From Mycolicibacter senuensis (GTDB taxonomy: Bacteria; Actinomycetota; Actinomycetes; Mycobacteriales; Mycobacteriaceae), in assembly GCF_003284925.1 (NCBI RefSeq), contig NZ_QMEX01000025.1:1-40286 (forward strand): DNA of 40,286 nucleotides, in the 5' to 3' direction. A program made the translations under genes and the position numbers. Below are positions 15,367-25,044 of the stretch, in pieces (position 1 is the stretch's first letter; every line of letters begins with the position of its first letter). A model generated the notes under the pieces. It did not search any database, had not been told where the DNA came from, and was given only the letters and a program-made list of their open reading frames with translations.

Positions 15367-16497
15367 TCAGCCACCGGCCGGATGGCGCGTCAATACGCTG
15401 TACCGGAAGCCGTATCGGTTGACGTAGCCGTCGCTGCGGCGAGCGGCACCCCCGCCGCTGATCGGTATCCCCCGCAATATCCCCCGAGGCTGGCTCTCGA
15501 CGGACGAGGCGGCGGCAGCGGGCGGCGGCAGGGGCTGCGGAGTAGTCTCGGTGACGGCGCCGGACCAACTGGGGGGCACCGACAACCGGCCGACGGTGCC
15601 TGCTCGTCCGAAACTCGCTGCGGGCACTCCGCCGGCGCCGGCCGTCACCGGCGGGATCGGCCCACTGGGCGCCGGCGGCGCAGCGGTGGCGCTGGAGGCG
15701 GGCGGCAAGATCCCCTTGGCGATGTTCATGATGTTCGTCGGGGTCGAGGCCAGTCGCTGGACGATCTGCACGGTGCTGGTGGAGCTTTTCAGTATCTGCG
15801 GCAGGTTCGCTTTGAGGTCCTCCCCTACCGCATACTGCGACGGCGATGTGGCGAGGTGCTGCAGCCATTGCCGGATGGTCTCTACCAGATCGTTCGAGAC
15901 GTGCTGTTGGGCAGCCGATCCCACGGCTCGTGTCACCGCGTCCCGCTGGCGTTCCTCGCCGCCCGCGGCAGTGGTCTCCGGTGGCGTCTGGAAGGGTGTC
16001 ACCATTGCGGCGACCCGCGACGCCGCCGCGTAGCCGTACATCGCCACGGCGTCCTGTGCCCACATCTCGGCGTAGCGCGCCTCAGTGGCCGCGATCGCGG
16101 GGCTGTGCTGCCCCAGCAGATTCGTCGCCACGAGCAGGGCCAGCAGGCTGCGATTGGCCGCGACCTCGCTCGGGGGGATCGTTGCCGCGTAGGCGATCTC
16201 ATACGCGCCCGCAGCGGCACGGGTGTAGTCGGCGGCCCGCTCGGCTTCGGTGGCGGTCGCGGCCATCCACGACACGTAGGGGCCTACCGCTGTCAGCATC
16301 GCCGTCGCGGACGGCCCCCACCACGAGGCCTCGACGATCCGGGAGATCAGTGATCGGTAGAGCTCGGCCGCCGAATTCAGTTCGTTCCCGACAGCGCTCC
16401 ACGCGGTCGCCGCCGCCAGCAACGGCGCCGATCCGGCTCCGGAATACATTCGCGCGGAATTGATTTCCGGCGGAAATGCTCCGAAGTCCATCACCAC
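15367..16497 (-). CDS. PPE family protein, SVP subgroup, without adjacent PE gene
   Basis: PPE protein of 376 aa. The PPE domain covers about 1-180: 'MDFGAFPPEINSARMYSG', W-x-G turn 'SWWGPSATAM' and 'YAEMWAQDAVAMYGYAAAS'. A Gln/Ala-rich middle is followed by the SVP signature 'VGRLSVPPSWSG' near 310 and a Gly/Arg tail. Two ATGs two codons apart are possible starts; GAAGGG lies a few bases upstream. It reads toward the PE-PPE pair but is separated from it by 353 bp. It has no PE gene directly before it, so its partner would have to be the nearby PE or one elsewhere. Confidence 0.93.
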   Translation of the reverse strand: MVMDFGAFPPEINSARMYSGAGSAPLLAAATAWSAVGNELNSAAELYRSLISRIVEASWWGPSATAMLTAVGPYVSWMAATATEAERAADYTRAAAGAYEIAYAATIPPSEVAANRSLLALLVATNLLGQHSPAIAATEARYAEMWAQDAVAMYGYAAASRVAAMVTPFQTPPETTAAGGEERQRDAVTRAVGSAAQQHVSNDLVETIRQWLQHLATSPSQYAVGEDLKANLPQILKSSTSTVQIVQRLASTPTNIMNIAKGILPPASSATAAPPAPSGPIPPVTAGAGGVPAASFGRAGTVGRLSVPPSWSGAVTETTPQPLPPPAAAASSVESQPRGILRGIPISGGGAARRSDGYVNRYGFRYSVLTRHPAGG

Positions 16498-16884
16498 AAC
16501 CCTTCGCGCATATCGGCGGACCGATCCCCGTCATCCGTCGGCTTTTCATGGGCAACGGAGCTCATCTTTGGCAGAGCCCTGCGTCGCCGTCCACGGCCCG
16601 GCGGTTTGAGGCGAGGCTAGACGACGACCGCGCACCTCCCGCCGGCCGGCGACGGCGTTCGCCCGGCGACACCCCGGCGGATGCCCGTTCGCGACCGAGG
16701 TCTGCATCGGCCACGCGGCGAGCCTGTTGTACGGCTTCCAGCTGCGGCAATGCTCGTTGTGGCGGCAGCTCGCGGGCCAGGCTCGTCCGCGGCGACATGC
16801 CGGCCCCGAGCGGCTGGACGCAGATAGAATCTCGCAGCCGCTAAACCCGGGTGACCGGAGCGACGCGCTGGTCGGTAGTGCGGC
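16498..16884. other. 387-bp spacer between PPE gene and aminotransferase gene, no convincing gene
   Basis: The open frames here are Arg/Ser/Pro-rich with no family resemblance, as expected of chance frames in GC-rich DNA. The one feature seen is the 21-bp block at 16826-16846 shared with the PE upstream region. A minus-strand frame 16562-16798 begins about 30 bases after that block, but its composition does not look like a mycobacterial protein or a decayed PE. Confidence 0.4.
16826..16846 (-). promoter_or_regulatory. 21-bp element shared by the two PE/PPE upstream regions
   Basis: On the minus strand both copies read GTTTA, twelve or so GC-rich bases, then GATTCT. The other copy is at 15267-15287. 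They agree at 17 of 21 positions without gaps and both point toward PE/PPE genes. It could be a promoter for the PPE genes, but the spacing does not fit the common SigA pattern. Confidence 0.35.
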
Positions 16885-18003
16885 CTAGCGGTCCGGATCG
16901 AGCCGGTCGACCGCCGCGGCGATCCGATCGTCGGGGGCGGTCAGCGCCACCCGGACGTGCTCGGCGCCGGACGGACCGTAGAACTCGCCGGGCGCGACGA
17001 GGATGCCGCGCTCGGCCAGCCATCCGAGGGTCTGTCGGCAGGCTTCGCCGCGGGTGGCCCACAGGTACAGCCCGCCCTGCGAGTGGTCGACGGTGAATCC
17101 GGCCGCACGCAGCCCCGGCAGCAACAGCTCACGGCGGCGCGCATACCGGTCGCGCTGCTGGTGTTCGTGCTCGTCGTCGTCGAGGGCGGCGGCCATCGCC
17201 GCCTGCACCGGGGTCGGGACCATCATCCCGGCGTGTTTGCGCACCGCGAGCAGTTCGGCCACCACCGCAGCGTCGCCCGCGACGAATCCGGCCCGGTAGC
17301 CGGCCAGCGACGACGTTTTCGACAACGAGTGCACCGCCAGCAGGCCGGTGTGGTCGCCGTCGCACACCTGCGGGTGCAGCACCGACCGCGGTGCCGGGTC
17401 GTCCCAGCCCAGCCCCAGATAGCACTCGTCGGAGACCAGCAGCACCCCGTTCTGCCGGGCCCAGCCGACCAGGTCGCGCAGCTCACCGGCGGTCAGGATG
17501 GCTCCGGTCGGGTTGCTCGGCGAGTTCAGGTACACCAGGGCCGGGGGCGCGCCGTCGAGGTGCTGCGGCGCGTCACTGCGCACCCACGATGCTCCGGCGA
17601 GCCGGGCCCCCACCTCGTAGGTGGGATACGCCAACTCGGGTACCACCACCACGTCGTCGCCGCCGAGCGCGAGCAGGGTCGGCAGCCAGGCGATGAGCTC
17701 CTTGGTGCCGATCACCGGCAGTACCGCCGACTCCGCGACGCCGGTGATGCCGTAGCGGCGGGCCAGCGCCGCGACCGCCGAGGCCCGCAGAGCCGGTGTG
17801 CCGGCGGTGGTCGGATATCCCGGCGCCGAGGAGGCCGCCGCCAACGCGTCGCGAATGACCGGGGCGACCGGGTCGACGGGGGTGCCGACCGACAAGTCGA
17901 CGATGCCGTCAGGGTGGGCCTTGGCCAGCGCCGTCACATCGGCGAGCGTGTCCCAGGGGAAAGTCGGCAGCGCGGCCGATCTGCCGCCATACACGGGACT
18001 CAC
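16885..18003 (-). CDS. dapC: PLP aminotransferase, succinyldiaminopimelate transaminase type (DapC-like)
   Basis: Class I/II aminotransferase of 372 aa, resembling M. tuberculosis Rv1178. Often annotated as DapC, it would convert N-succinyl-2-amino-6-ketopimelate with glutamate to N-succinyl-LL-DAP, the step between DapD and DapE found elsewhere in this window. Visible motifs are 'LSVGTPVDPVAP', 'PVIGTKELIAWLP', 'NSPSNPTGAIL', 'SDECYLGLGW', the PLP Lys in 'HSLSKTSSLAGYRAGF' and the C-terminal Arg in 'HVRVAL'. In M. tuberculosis Rv0858c is the studied DapC, so the in vivo role is less sure than the fold. The GTG at 18003 is my choice; no strong ribosome site marks it. TACTAT (18051-18056) may be its -10. 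Confidence 0.82.
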   Translation of the reverse strand: MSPVYGGRSAALPTFPWDTLADVTALAKAHPDGIVDLSVGTPVDPVAPVIRDALAAASSAPGYPTTAGTPALRASAVAALARRYGITGVAESAVLPVIGTKELIAWLPTLLALGGDDVVVVPELAYPTYEVGARLAGASWVRSDAPQHLDGAPPALVYLNSPSNPTGAILTAGELRDLVGWARQNGVLLVSDECYLGLGWDDPAPRSVLHPQVCDGDHTGLLAVHSLSKTSSLAGYRAGFVAGDAAVVAELLAVRKHAGMMVPTPVQAAMAAALDDDEHEHQQRDRYARRRELLLPGLRAAGFTVDHSQGGLYLWATRGEACRQTLGWLAERGILVAPGEFYGPSGAEHVRVALTAPDDRIAAAVDRLDPDR

Positions 18004-18050
18004 GGGGCTGCGGCGGGGCGGCGGGGCGGCGGCGGATTCATCGGTTCCTG

Positions 18051-18056
18051 ATAGTA
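18051..18056 (-). promoter_or_regulatory. Candidate -10 hexamer TACTAT for the aminotransferase gene
   Basis: TACTAT on the minus strand would start transcription near 18044 and leave a leader of about 40 nt before the GTG at 18003. The large palindrome at 18096-18134 lies 40-80 bp upstream of it. Confidence 0.35.
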
Positions 18057-18095
18057 GCCGCGGCGTGACGGCGCGCCGCCGACCAGCACAACCGT

Positions 18096-18134
18096 AGCTA
18101 TGCACGCAGTTGCACTGCAACTAGTTGCATAGCT
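18096..18134. promoter_or_regulatory. 39-bp near-perfect palindrome, candidate PadR operator
   Basis: The element is centred on C18115. The inner half-sites AGTTGCA (18108-18114) and TGCAACT (18116-18122) and the outer half-sites AGCTATGCA (18096-18104) and TGCATAGCT (18126-18134) are perfect complements about the same centre; only the three-base spacers between them fail to pair. A second frame of symmetry, TGCAACTAGTTGCA (18116-18129), is also perfect. The right arm overlaps the -35 hexamer of padR, the classic place for autorepression. That PadR binds it is inferred. Confidence 0.7.
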
Positions 18135-18153
18135 GGCGCCGGCTGCCTATGCT
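18125..18153 (+). promoter_or_regulatory. padR-fadH promoter TTGCAT-17 bp-TATGCT
   Basis: The -35 TTGCAT (18125-18130) and -10 TATGCT (18148-18153) are spaced by 17 bp. The -10 is seven bases from the GTG at 18161, which would therefore be the transcription start of a leaderless mRNA. The -35 lies within the palindrome. Confidence 0.6.
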
Positions 18154-18160
18154 CGCCGTC

Positions 18161-20745
<2,585 letters not shown>

Positions 20746-20779
20746 TCCACCCGCCCGCGACCGTGCGCAAATCCGGTTG

Positions 20780-23431
20780 TCAGCCCGGCGTGTCGGCCGG
20801 GGACGCGCACGCTCGCGGGTGGGTGGTGCCCCCAGCTCGCGGGTGGGTGGTGCCCCCAGCTCGCGGGTGGGTGGTGTCCCCAGCTCGCGGCCGGAGGGGC
20901 GCGTAGTCGGTGGTGCGCTGGCGAGCCGGGCGGCCGATGCCCTCGGCGATGCCCACCAGTTCGGCGATGGTCTTGGCCGAGCCGTGCTCGGAGCCCGCCA
21001 TCCGGGAAATGGTCTCCTCCATCAGGGTGCCGCCCAGATCGTTGGCGCCGCCGTTGAGCATCACCTGGGTGCGCTCCACCCCCAGCTTGACCCAGCTGGT
21101 CTGGATGTTGGGGATGCGCCCGTGCAGCATGATCCGGGCCAACGCGTGCACCGCACGGTTGTCGCGGTGACTCGGGCCGGGCCGCGCGCCGCCGGCCAGG
21201 TACAGCGGCGAGCTCTGATGCACGAACGGCAGCGGCACGAACTCGGTGAATCCTCCGGTGCGGTCCTGAATGTCGCGCAGCACCCGCAAGTGCCCGATCC
21301 AATGGCGCGGCGAATCGATGTGGCCGTACATCATCGTCGAACTCGACCGCAACCCGACCTCGTGCGCGGTGGTGACGACCTCGACCCACATCGAGGTCGG
21401 CAACTTGCCCTTGGTCAGCACCCAGCGGATCTCGTCGTCGAGAATCTCCGCGGCGGTGCCCGGGATGCTGCCCAAGCCGGCCTCGCGCAGGCTGATCAGC
21501 CACTCCCGAATACTCAAGCCGCTCTTGGACACCCCGTTGGTGATCTCCATCGGCGAGAAGGCGTGCACGTGCATCGACGGCACCCGCTCCTTGACCGCCC
21601 GCACCAGATCGGCATAACCGGTGACGGGCAGCTCCGGGTCGATCCCGCCCTGCATGCAGACCTCGGTGGCGCCGGCCAGGTGCGCCTCGTAGGCGCGTTG
21701 GCCGACCTCGGCATTCGACAGCGAGAAGGCGTCGGCATCGCCCTTGCGCTGGGCGAACGCGCAGAACCGGCAGCCGACATAACAGATGTTGGTGAAGTTG
21801 ATATTGCGGTTGACCACATAGGTGACGTCGTCGCCGACAGCCTCGCGCCGCAATGAATCAGCCAGGGCGGCAACGGCTTCCAGTGCCGGACCGTCCGCGG
21901 TGGCCAGCGCCAGATACTCGGCGTCGGTGCAGCCGGCCGGGTCACGTTCGGCTGAGCGCAACGCGGCCAGCACATCGGTGTCGACGCGTTCGGGGGCGCG
22001 GGCGGCCAGTTGGTGGATCTGTTCGCGGATCGACTCCCAGTCCCCGAAGGCGCTACCCAGATCACTGCGTGTCTCGGTGGCGCGGCCGTCGACGTCGATG
22101 GCGGTGTGCAGGTCCACCCGGCCGGCGGAGACCACCTCGTCGGGTTCCTGCCAGGCCAGCCCGACCGGGTTGACGTCGCGCGCCCACCCGGTGTCCGGGT
22201 CAGCCAGCGCCGCGACGTGCGGGCGCACCCTCGGGTCGATCCACGCCGCACCGGCCTGCACGTAATCGGGCTGCGCGGTGAGCCGCTGTACCAGGTCGTA
22301 GCCGGCCTGCTCGGTGACGGCGGCCAGCTCGTCCAGCGCCGGCCAGGGCCGCTCTGGGTTGACATGATCGGGGGTCAGCGGCGACACCCCGCCCCAATCG
22401 TCGACCCCGGCGCCGATCAGCGCCAGACACTCCTGGGTCGAGACCAGGTTGGGCGGCGCCTGCACCCGCATCTTCGGGCCCAGCACCAGTCTTGCCGCCG
22501 CCACGGTGGCCAGGAATTCCTCGAAGCCGGCGTCCGGCGTCGACGCCATCGCGGTGTGCTCTTTGGCCCGGAAGTTCTGCACGATCACTTCTTGGATGTG
22601 GCCGAACTCTTTGTGCACCTTGCGGATCGCGTGCACGGTGTCGGCGCGTTCGGCCAGCGTCTCGCCGATGCCGACCAGCAGGCCGGTGGTGAACGGGATC
22701 GAGAGGCGGCCCGCATCGGCCAGGGTGCGCAGCCGTACCGCCGGATCCTTGTCGGGGCTGCCGTAGTGTGCCTGACCCTTGGTCTCGAACAGCCGCCGCG
22801 AGGTGCTCTCCAGCATCATGCCCATGGACGGTGCCACCGGCTTGAGCCGCGACATCTCCGACCAGCTCATCACCCCGGGATTCAGGTGCGGCAGCAGGCC
22901 GGTCTCCTCCAGCACCCGGATCGCCATGGCTCGCACGTAGGCCAGCGTGCTGTCATAGCCCCGCTCGTCGAGCCACTGCCGCGCTTCGGGCCAGCGCTCC
23001 TCGGGCCGGTCCCCGAGGGTGAACAGCGCTTCCTTGCACCCCATTTGGGAGCCTCGGCGGGCGATCTCGAGAATCTCGTCGGGCCCCAGATACATCTGCT
23101 TGCCCTGCGCCCGCAGCACGCCGGGGACGGTGACGAAAGTGCAGTAATGGCAGGTGTCCCGGCACAGGTGCGTGACCGGGATGAACACCTTGCGCGAGTA
23201 GCTGACCGGCAGCCTGCCACCCGGCCCGCGCCGGCCGCCCGAGACCAGGCCGGCGTCGCGGACCCGGGCCGCACTGGCGCACAGGTCAGCCAGATCGGGA
23301 CCGCGGGCACTCATCGCGATAGCGGTTTCCTCGACGTTGAGGAGCACACCGTCGCGGGCCCGCCGCAGGACTCGCCGCAGCGCCGACGGGTTCGTCATCC
23401 GCGCCGCACCCGCACCCGGAATCTCGCGCAT
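20780..23431 (-). CDS. fbiC: FO synthase FbiC (fused CofG-CofH radical SAM enzyme)
   Basis: Bifunctional enzyme of 883 aa that makes FO, the deazaflavin core of coenzyme F420, from tyrosine and a pyrimidine precursor. Two radical SAM halves are visible: '[10 protein letters not shown]' near residue 90 (CofG-like) and '[10 protein letters not shown]' near 555 (CofH-like), each with CxxxCxxC for its [4Fe-4S] cluster. It resembles M. tuberculosis FbiC (Rv1173, 856 aa) up to 'GRPARQRTT'. The last ~40 residues are instead a tail of 'HPRAGGTT' repeats written by a 24-bp minisatellite. ATG at 23431 is used; a Met at codon 12 is possible. It is convergent with fadH. Confidence 0.94.
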   Translation of the reverse strand: MREIPGAGAARMTNPSALRRVLRRARDGVLLNVEETAIAMSARGPDLADLCASAARVRDAGLVSGGRRGPGGRLPVSYSRKVFIPVTHLCRDTCHYCTFVTVPGVLRAQGKQMYLGPDEILEIARRGSQMGCKEALFTLGDRPEERWPEARQWLDERGYDSTLAYVRAMAIRVLEETGLLPHLNPGVMSWSEMSRLKPVAPSMGMMLESTSRRLFETKGQAHYGSPDKDPAVRLRTLADAGRLSIPFTTGLLVGIGETLAERADTVHAIRKVHKEFGHIQEVIVQNFRAKEHTAMASTPDAGFEEFLATVAAARLVLGPKMRVQAPPNLVSTQECLALIGAGVDDWGGVSPLTPDHVNPERPWPALDELAAVTEQAGYDLVQRLTAQPDYVQAGAAWIDPRVRPHVAALADPDTGWARDVNPVGLAWQEPDEVVSAGRVDLHTAIDVDGRATETRSDLGSAFGDWESIREQIHQLAARAPERVDTDVLAALRSAERDPAGCTDAEYLALATADGPALEAVAALADSLRREAVGDDVTYVVNRNINFTNICYVGCRFCAFAQRKGDADAFSLSNAEVGQRAYEAHLAGATEVCMQGGIDPELPVTGYADLVRAVKERVPSMHVHAFSPMEITNGVSKSGLSIREWLISLREAGLGSIPGTAAEILDDEIRWVLTKGKLPTSMWVEVVTTAHEVGLRSSSTMMYGHIDSPRHWIGHLRVLRDIQDRTGGFTEFVPLPFVHQSSPLYLAGGARPGPSHRDNRAVHALARIMLHGRIPNIQTSWVKLGVERTQVMLNGGANDLGGTLMEETISRMAGSEHGSAKTIAELVGIAEGIGRPARQRTTDYAPLRPRAGDTTHPRAGGTTHPRAGGTTHPRACASPADTPG
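20811..20890. repeat. 24-bp minisatellite, three full copies plus 8 bp, in the 3' end of fbiC
   Basis: Copies are at 20811-20834, 20835-20858 and 20859-20882, then GCTCGCGG at 20883-20890. Copies 1 and 2 are identical; copy 3 differs at 20877 (T for C). The unit length is a multiple of three, so copy number can change without breaking the reading frame; each unit encodes eight residues. Confidence 0.93.
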
Positions 23432-23498
23432 GCCATATGCGCCACAGTAGTCGCCGCCCCAACCGGCCCGACGAGCGCAGGGCGCGCCCGCCCGGTCC

Positions 23499-23912
23499 TC
23501 AGGGTTCGCCGGCCGGCCGGCCAGCCGACAGCTGCAGGCGACGCCGCCACAACAGCCACCCCGGCGGGGCGCTGCCCAGCACGATCATCAACAGCACGCC
23601 GTAGGCCATCACGCCGCGGTCGGCGAAGATCAGGTCATCGCCCGGCCCGCCGAGGGTCATCAGCGCGATCGTCAGCAACCAGGTCCACAGCGGCAGCGCG
23701 GCCAGCCGCAGCGAGGACGTGCAGCGCAGGGCGACCCACAGCAGACCCGCATTGACGAAGCCGCCCACCAGTGCGCTGAGCGGAAACGGAACCGCGCCGA
23801 TGTGCGCGGGCAGCAGCAGGGCGGTGGAAACGGCGCAGAGCACGCCGTCGACGGCCAGCAGGGCCAGCACCGAGTAGTCGACGGCCCGACGACCCGGCGG
23901 ATCGGTGTTCAT
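23499..23912 (-). CDS. Small four-helix membrane protein, conserved in this locus
   Basis: Integral membrane protein of 137 aa with about four hydrophobic helices: '[20 protein letters not shown]', '[20 protein letters not shown]', '[20 protein letters not shown]' and '[20 protein letters not shown]'. A basic C-terminus follows ('[12 protein letters not shown]'). It occupies the place of M. tuberculosis Rv1171, between mshB and fbiC. The frame is open farther upstream through a small ORF in another frame; ATG at 23912 ('[14 protein letters not shown]') starts shortly before the first helix. It is probably cotranscribed with mshB. Function unknown. Confidence 0.75.
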   Translation of the reverse strand: MNTDPPGRRAVDYSVLALLAVDGVLCAVSTALLLPAHIGAVPFPLSALVGGFVNAGLLWVALRCTSSLRLAALPLWTWLLTIALMTLGGPGDDLIFADRGVMAYGVLLMIVLGSAPPGWLLWRRRLQLSAGRPAGEP

Positions 23913-23941
23913 CGCGGGCTCGGTGAGCGTCGCGATCGGGC

Positions 23942-24049
23942 TCAAGTCGGGATGCTGTCCAGCTGGCTGACCAACGAACCGACCATCCACTGATAGCTGT
24001 CCAGCCACCACTGCCAGTGCTCCAAGTTCGGGTCCAGATCGGGATCCAT
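23942..24049 (-). CDS. Small 35-codon ORF, Trp-rich and acidic, between mshB and the membrane protein gene
   Basis: ATG at 24049 to TGA at 23942. The peptide starts 'MDPDLDPNLEHWQWWLDSYQ' and ends 'MVGSLVSQLDSIPT'. It has four Trp in 35 residues, five Asp and no Lys or Arg, a composition unlike chance translation of GC-rich DNA, which is usually Arg- and Pro-rich. It lies 29 bp after mshB and 29 bp before the membrane protein gene on the same strand, filling an otherwise odd gap in the operon. The ribosome site is weak (TAGGGC/GTAGG). Function unknown; a small regulatory or partner peptide for the membrane protein is possible. Confidence 0.6.
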   Translation of the reverse strand: MDPDLDPNLEHWQWWLDSYQWMVGSLVSQLDSIPT

Positions 24050-24078
24050 GCCTACGCCCTAACGTGTCGGGTACTTGC

Positions 24079-25005
24079 TCAGCAGGAGCTTACCGCCTGC
24101 CCGGTGCCGGCGAGCCCGAGTCCGGCCAGCAGATCGGTCTCCCATCCCCGGCCATCGCGCGGGCCGGCGCTGCCGGCGGCCAGCACGTAGTGCTCACTGT
24201 CCAAGATGGGCTGAGCCACGTTGTTGGACAACGCGAACGCCCGGCCGGTGGGGCCGACGGCCACCTGGGTGGCGTGCGCCGCCATGGCCGCCAGCTTGGC
24301 GGCGCGCGATCCGGGGGCCTCGATGACGGCGTCGATCCGGTCGTCGGGGAACTCCCCGACCATGCCTTGCGTGTCGCCTTCATCCGGCAACGTCCAGTGC
24401 GGCAGCCGGTCGGGGTCCCGCAGGGCCCGCCGGGCGTCGCGCCAGGCGCTGGCGGCGGTCACCGTCCAGTAGAACTTCGGCGTGGCCCAGGCCCGGCCCG
24501 GGCCGGCGTCATCGGCGGCCGCGGCCGCCACCGCCGCGGTGGTGACACGGTGGGCGTGTACATGGTCGGGATGGCCGTAACCGCCGTACGGGTCGTAGCC
24601 GACCACGACATGCGGCCGCACCCGCTGGATGACAGCCACCAGCGCCGGCACGGTCTCCGCATCGGCGGCGTCGATGAATCGCTGCTGTCGCCGGGGCGGA
24701 GTGCCGGCCATCCCCGAGTCGCGCCAGCGCCCCGCACCGCCGAGAAACTGCGGATCTCCGATCCCGAGTTCCCGTAATGCGGTGGCGAGCTCGCCGATCC
24801 GGTAGCCGCCCAGCTGGTCGGCGTGATCCACCCCCAGGTGTGCCCAGCGGTCGCCGATGACCTCACCTTCTTCGCCGAGCGTGCAGGTCACCACATGCAC
24901 ATCGGCGCCGCGCGCGGCGTAGTGGGCGATGGTCGCGCCGGTGGTGAGTGTCTCGTCGTCGGGATGGGCATGCACGAACAGCAACCGTGGGGTCTGATCC
25001 GACAC
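24079..25005 (-). CDS. mshB: GlcNAc-Ins deacetylase MshB (mycothiol biosynthesis)
   Basis: Zinc-dependent deacetylase of 308 aa that converts 1-D-myo-inosityl-2-acetamido-2-deoxy-glucopyranoside to the free amine, the second enzymatic stage toward mycothiol. It resembles M. tuberculosis MshB (Rv1170, 303 aa). The metal site is visible: '[10 protein letters not shown]' gives H14, catalytic D16 and D17; 'GYGHPDHVH' gives H148. Other shared stretches are '[18 protein letters not shown]', '[16 protein letters not shown]' and '[20 protein letters not shown]'. The GTG start has TAGAGT seven bases upstream, so it is probably leaderless. It heads a run of mshB, the 35-codon ORF and the membrane protein gene. 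Confidence 0.95.
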   Translation of the reverse strand: MSDQTPRLLFVHAHPDDETLTTGATIAHYAARGADVHVVTCTLGEEGEVIGDRWAHLGVDHADQLGGYRIGELATALRELGIGDPQFLGGAGRWRDSGMAGTPPRRQQRFIDAADAETVPALVAVIQRVRPHVVVGYDPYGGYGHPDHVHAHRVTTAAVAAAAADDAGPGRAWATPKFYWTVTAASAWRDARRALRDPDRLPHWTLPDEGDTQGMVGEFPDDRIDAVIEAPGSRAAKLAAMAAHATQVAVGPTGRAFALSNNVAQPILDSEHYVLAAGSAGPRDGRGWETDLLAGLGLAGTGQAVSSC

Positions 25006-25012
25006 AGCCCGA

Positions 25013-25018
25013 ACTCTA
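25013..25018 (-). promoter_or_regulatory. mshB -10 hexamer TAGAGT (predicted leaderless)
   Basis: TAGAGT on the minus strand is followed by TCGGGCT (seven bases) and the GTG at 25005. Confidence 0.55.
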
Positions 25019-25044
25019 CCGATCGGTCGAAGGACGCCCGGCTA

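Noticed and set aside
16562..16798. 78-codon minus-strand ORF upstream of the PPE gene, considered as a missing or decayed PE gene
   Set aside because: Arg/Ser-rich with none of the PE motifs in any of the three frames; most likely chance.
18149..18160. ATG at 18149 as the padR start
   Set aside because: It overlaps the -10 hexamer TATGCT; the family N-terminus and leaderless spacing both favour the GTG at 18161.
20811..20890. Tandem repeat considered as a CRISPR array
   Set aside because: Units are contiguous with no spacers and encode in-frame residues of FbiC; no cas genes are near.
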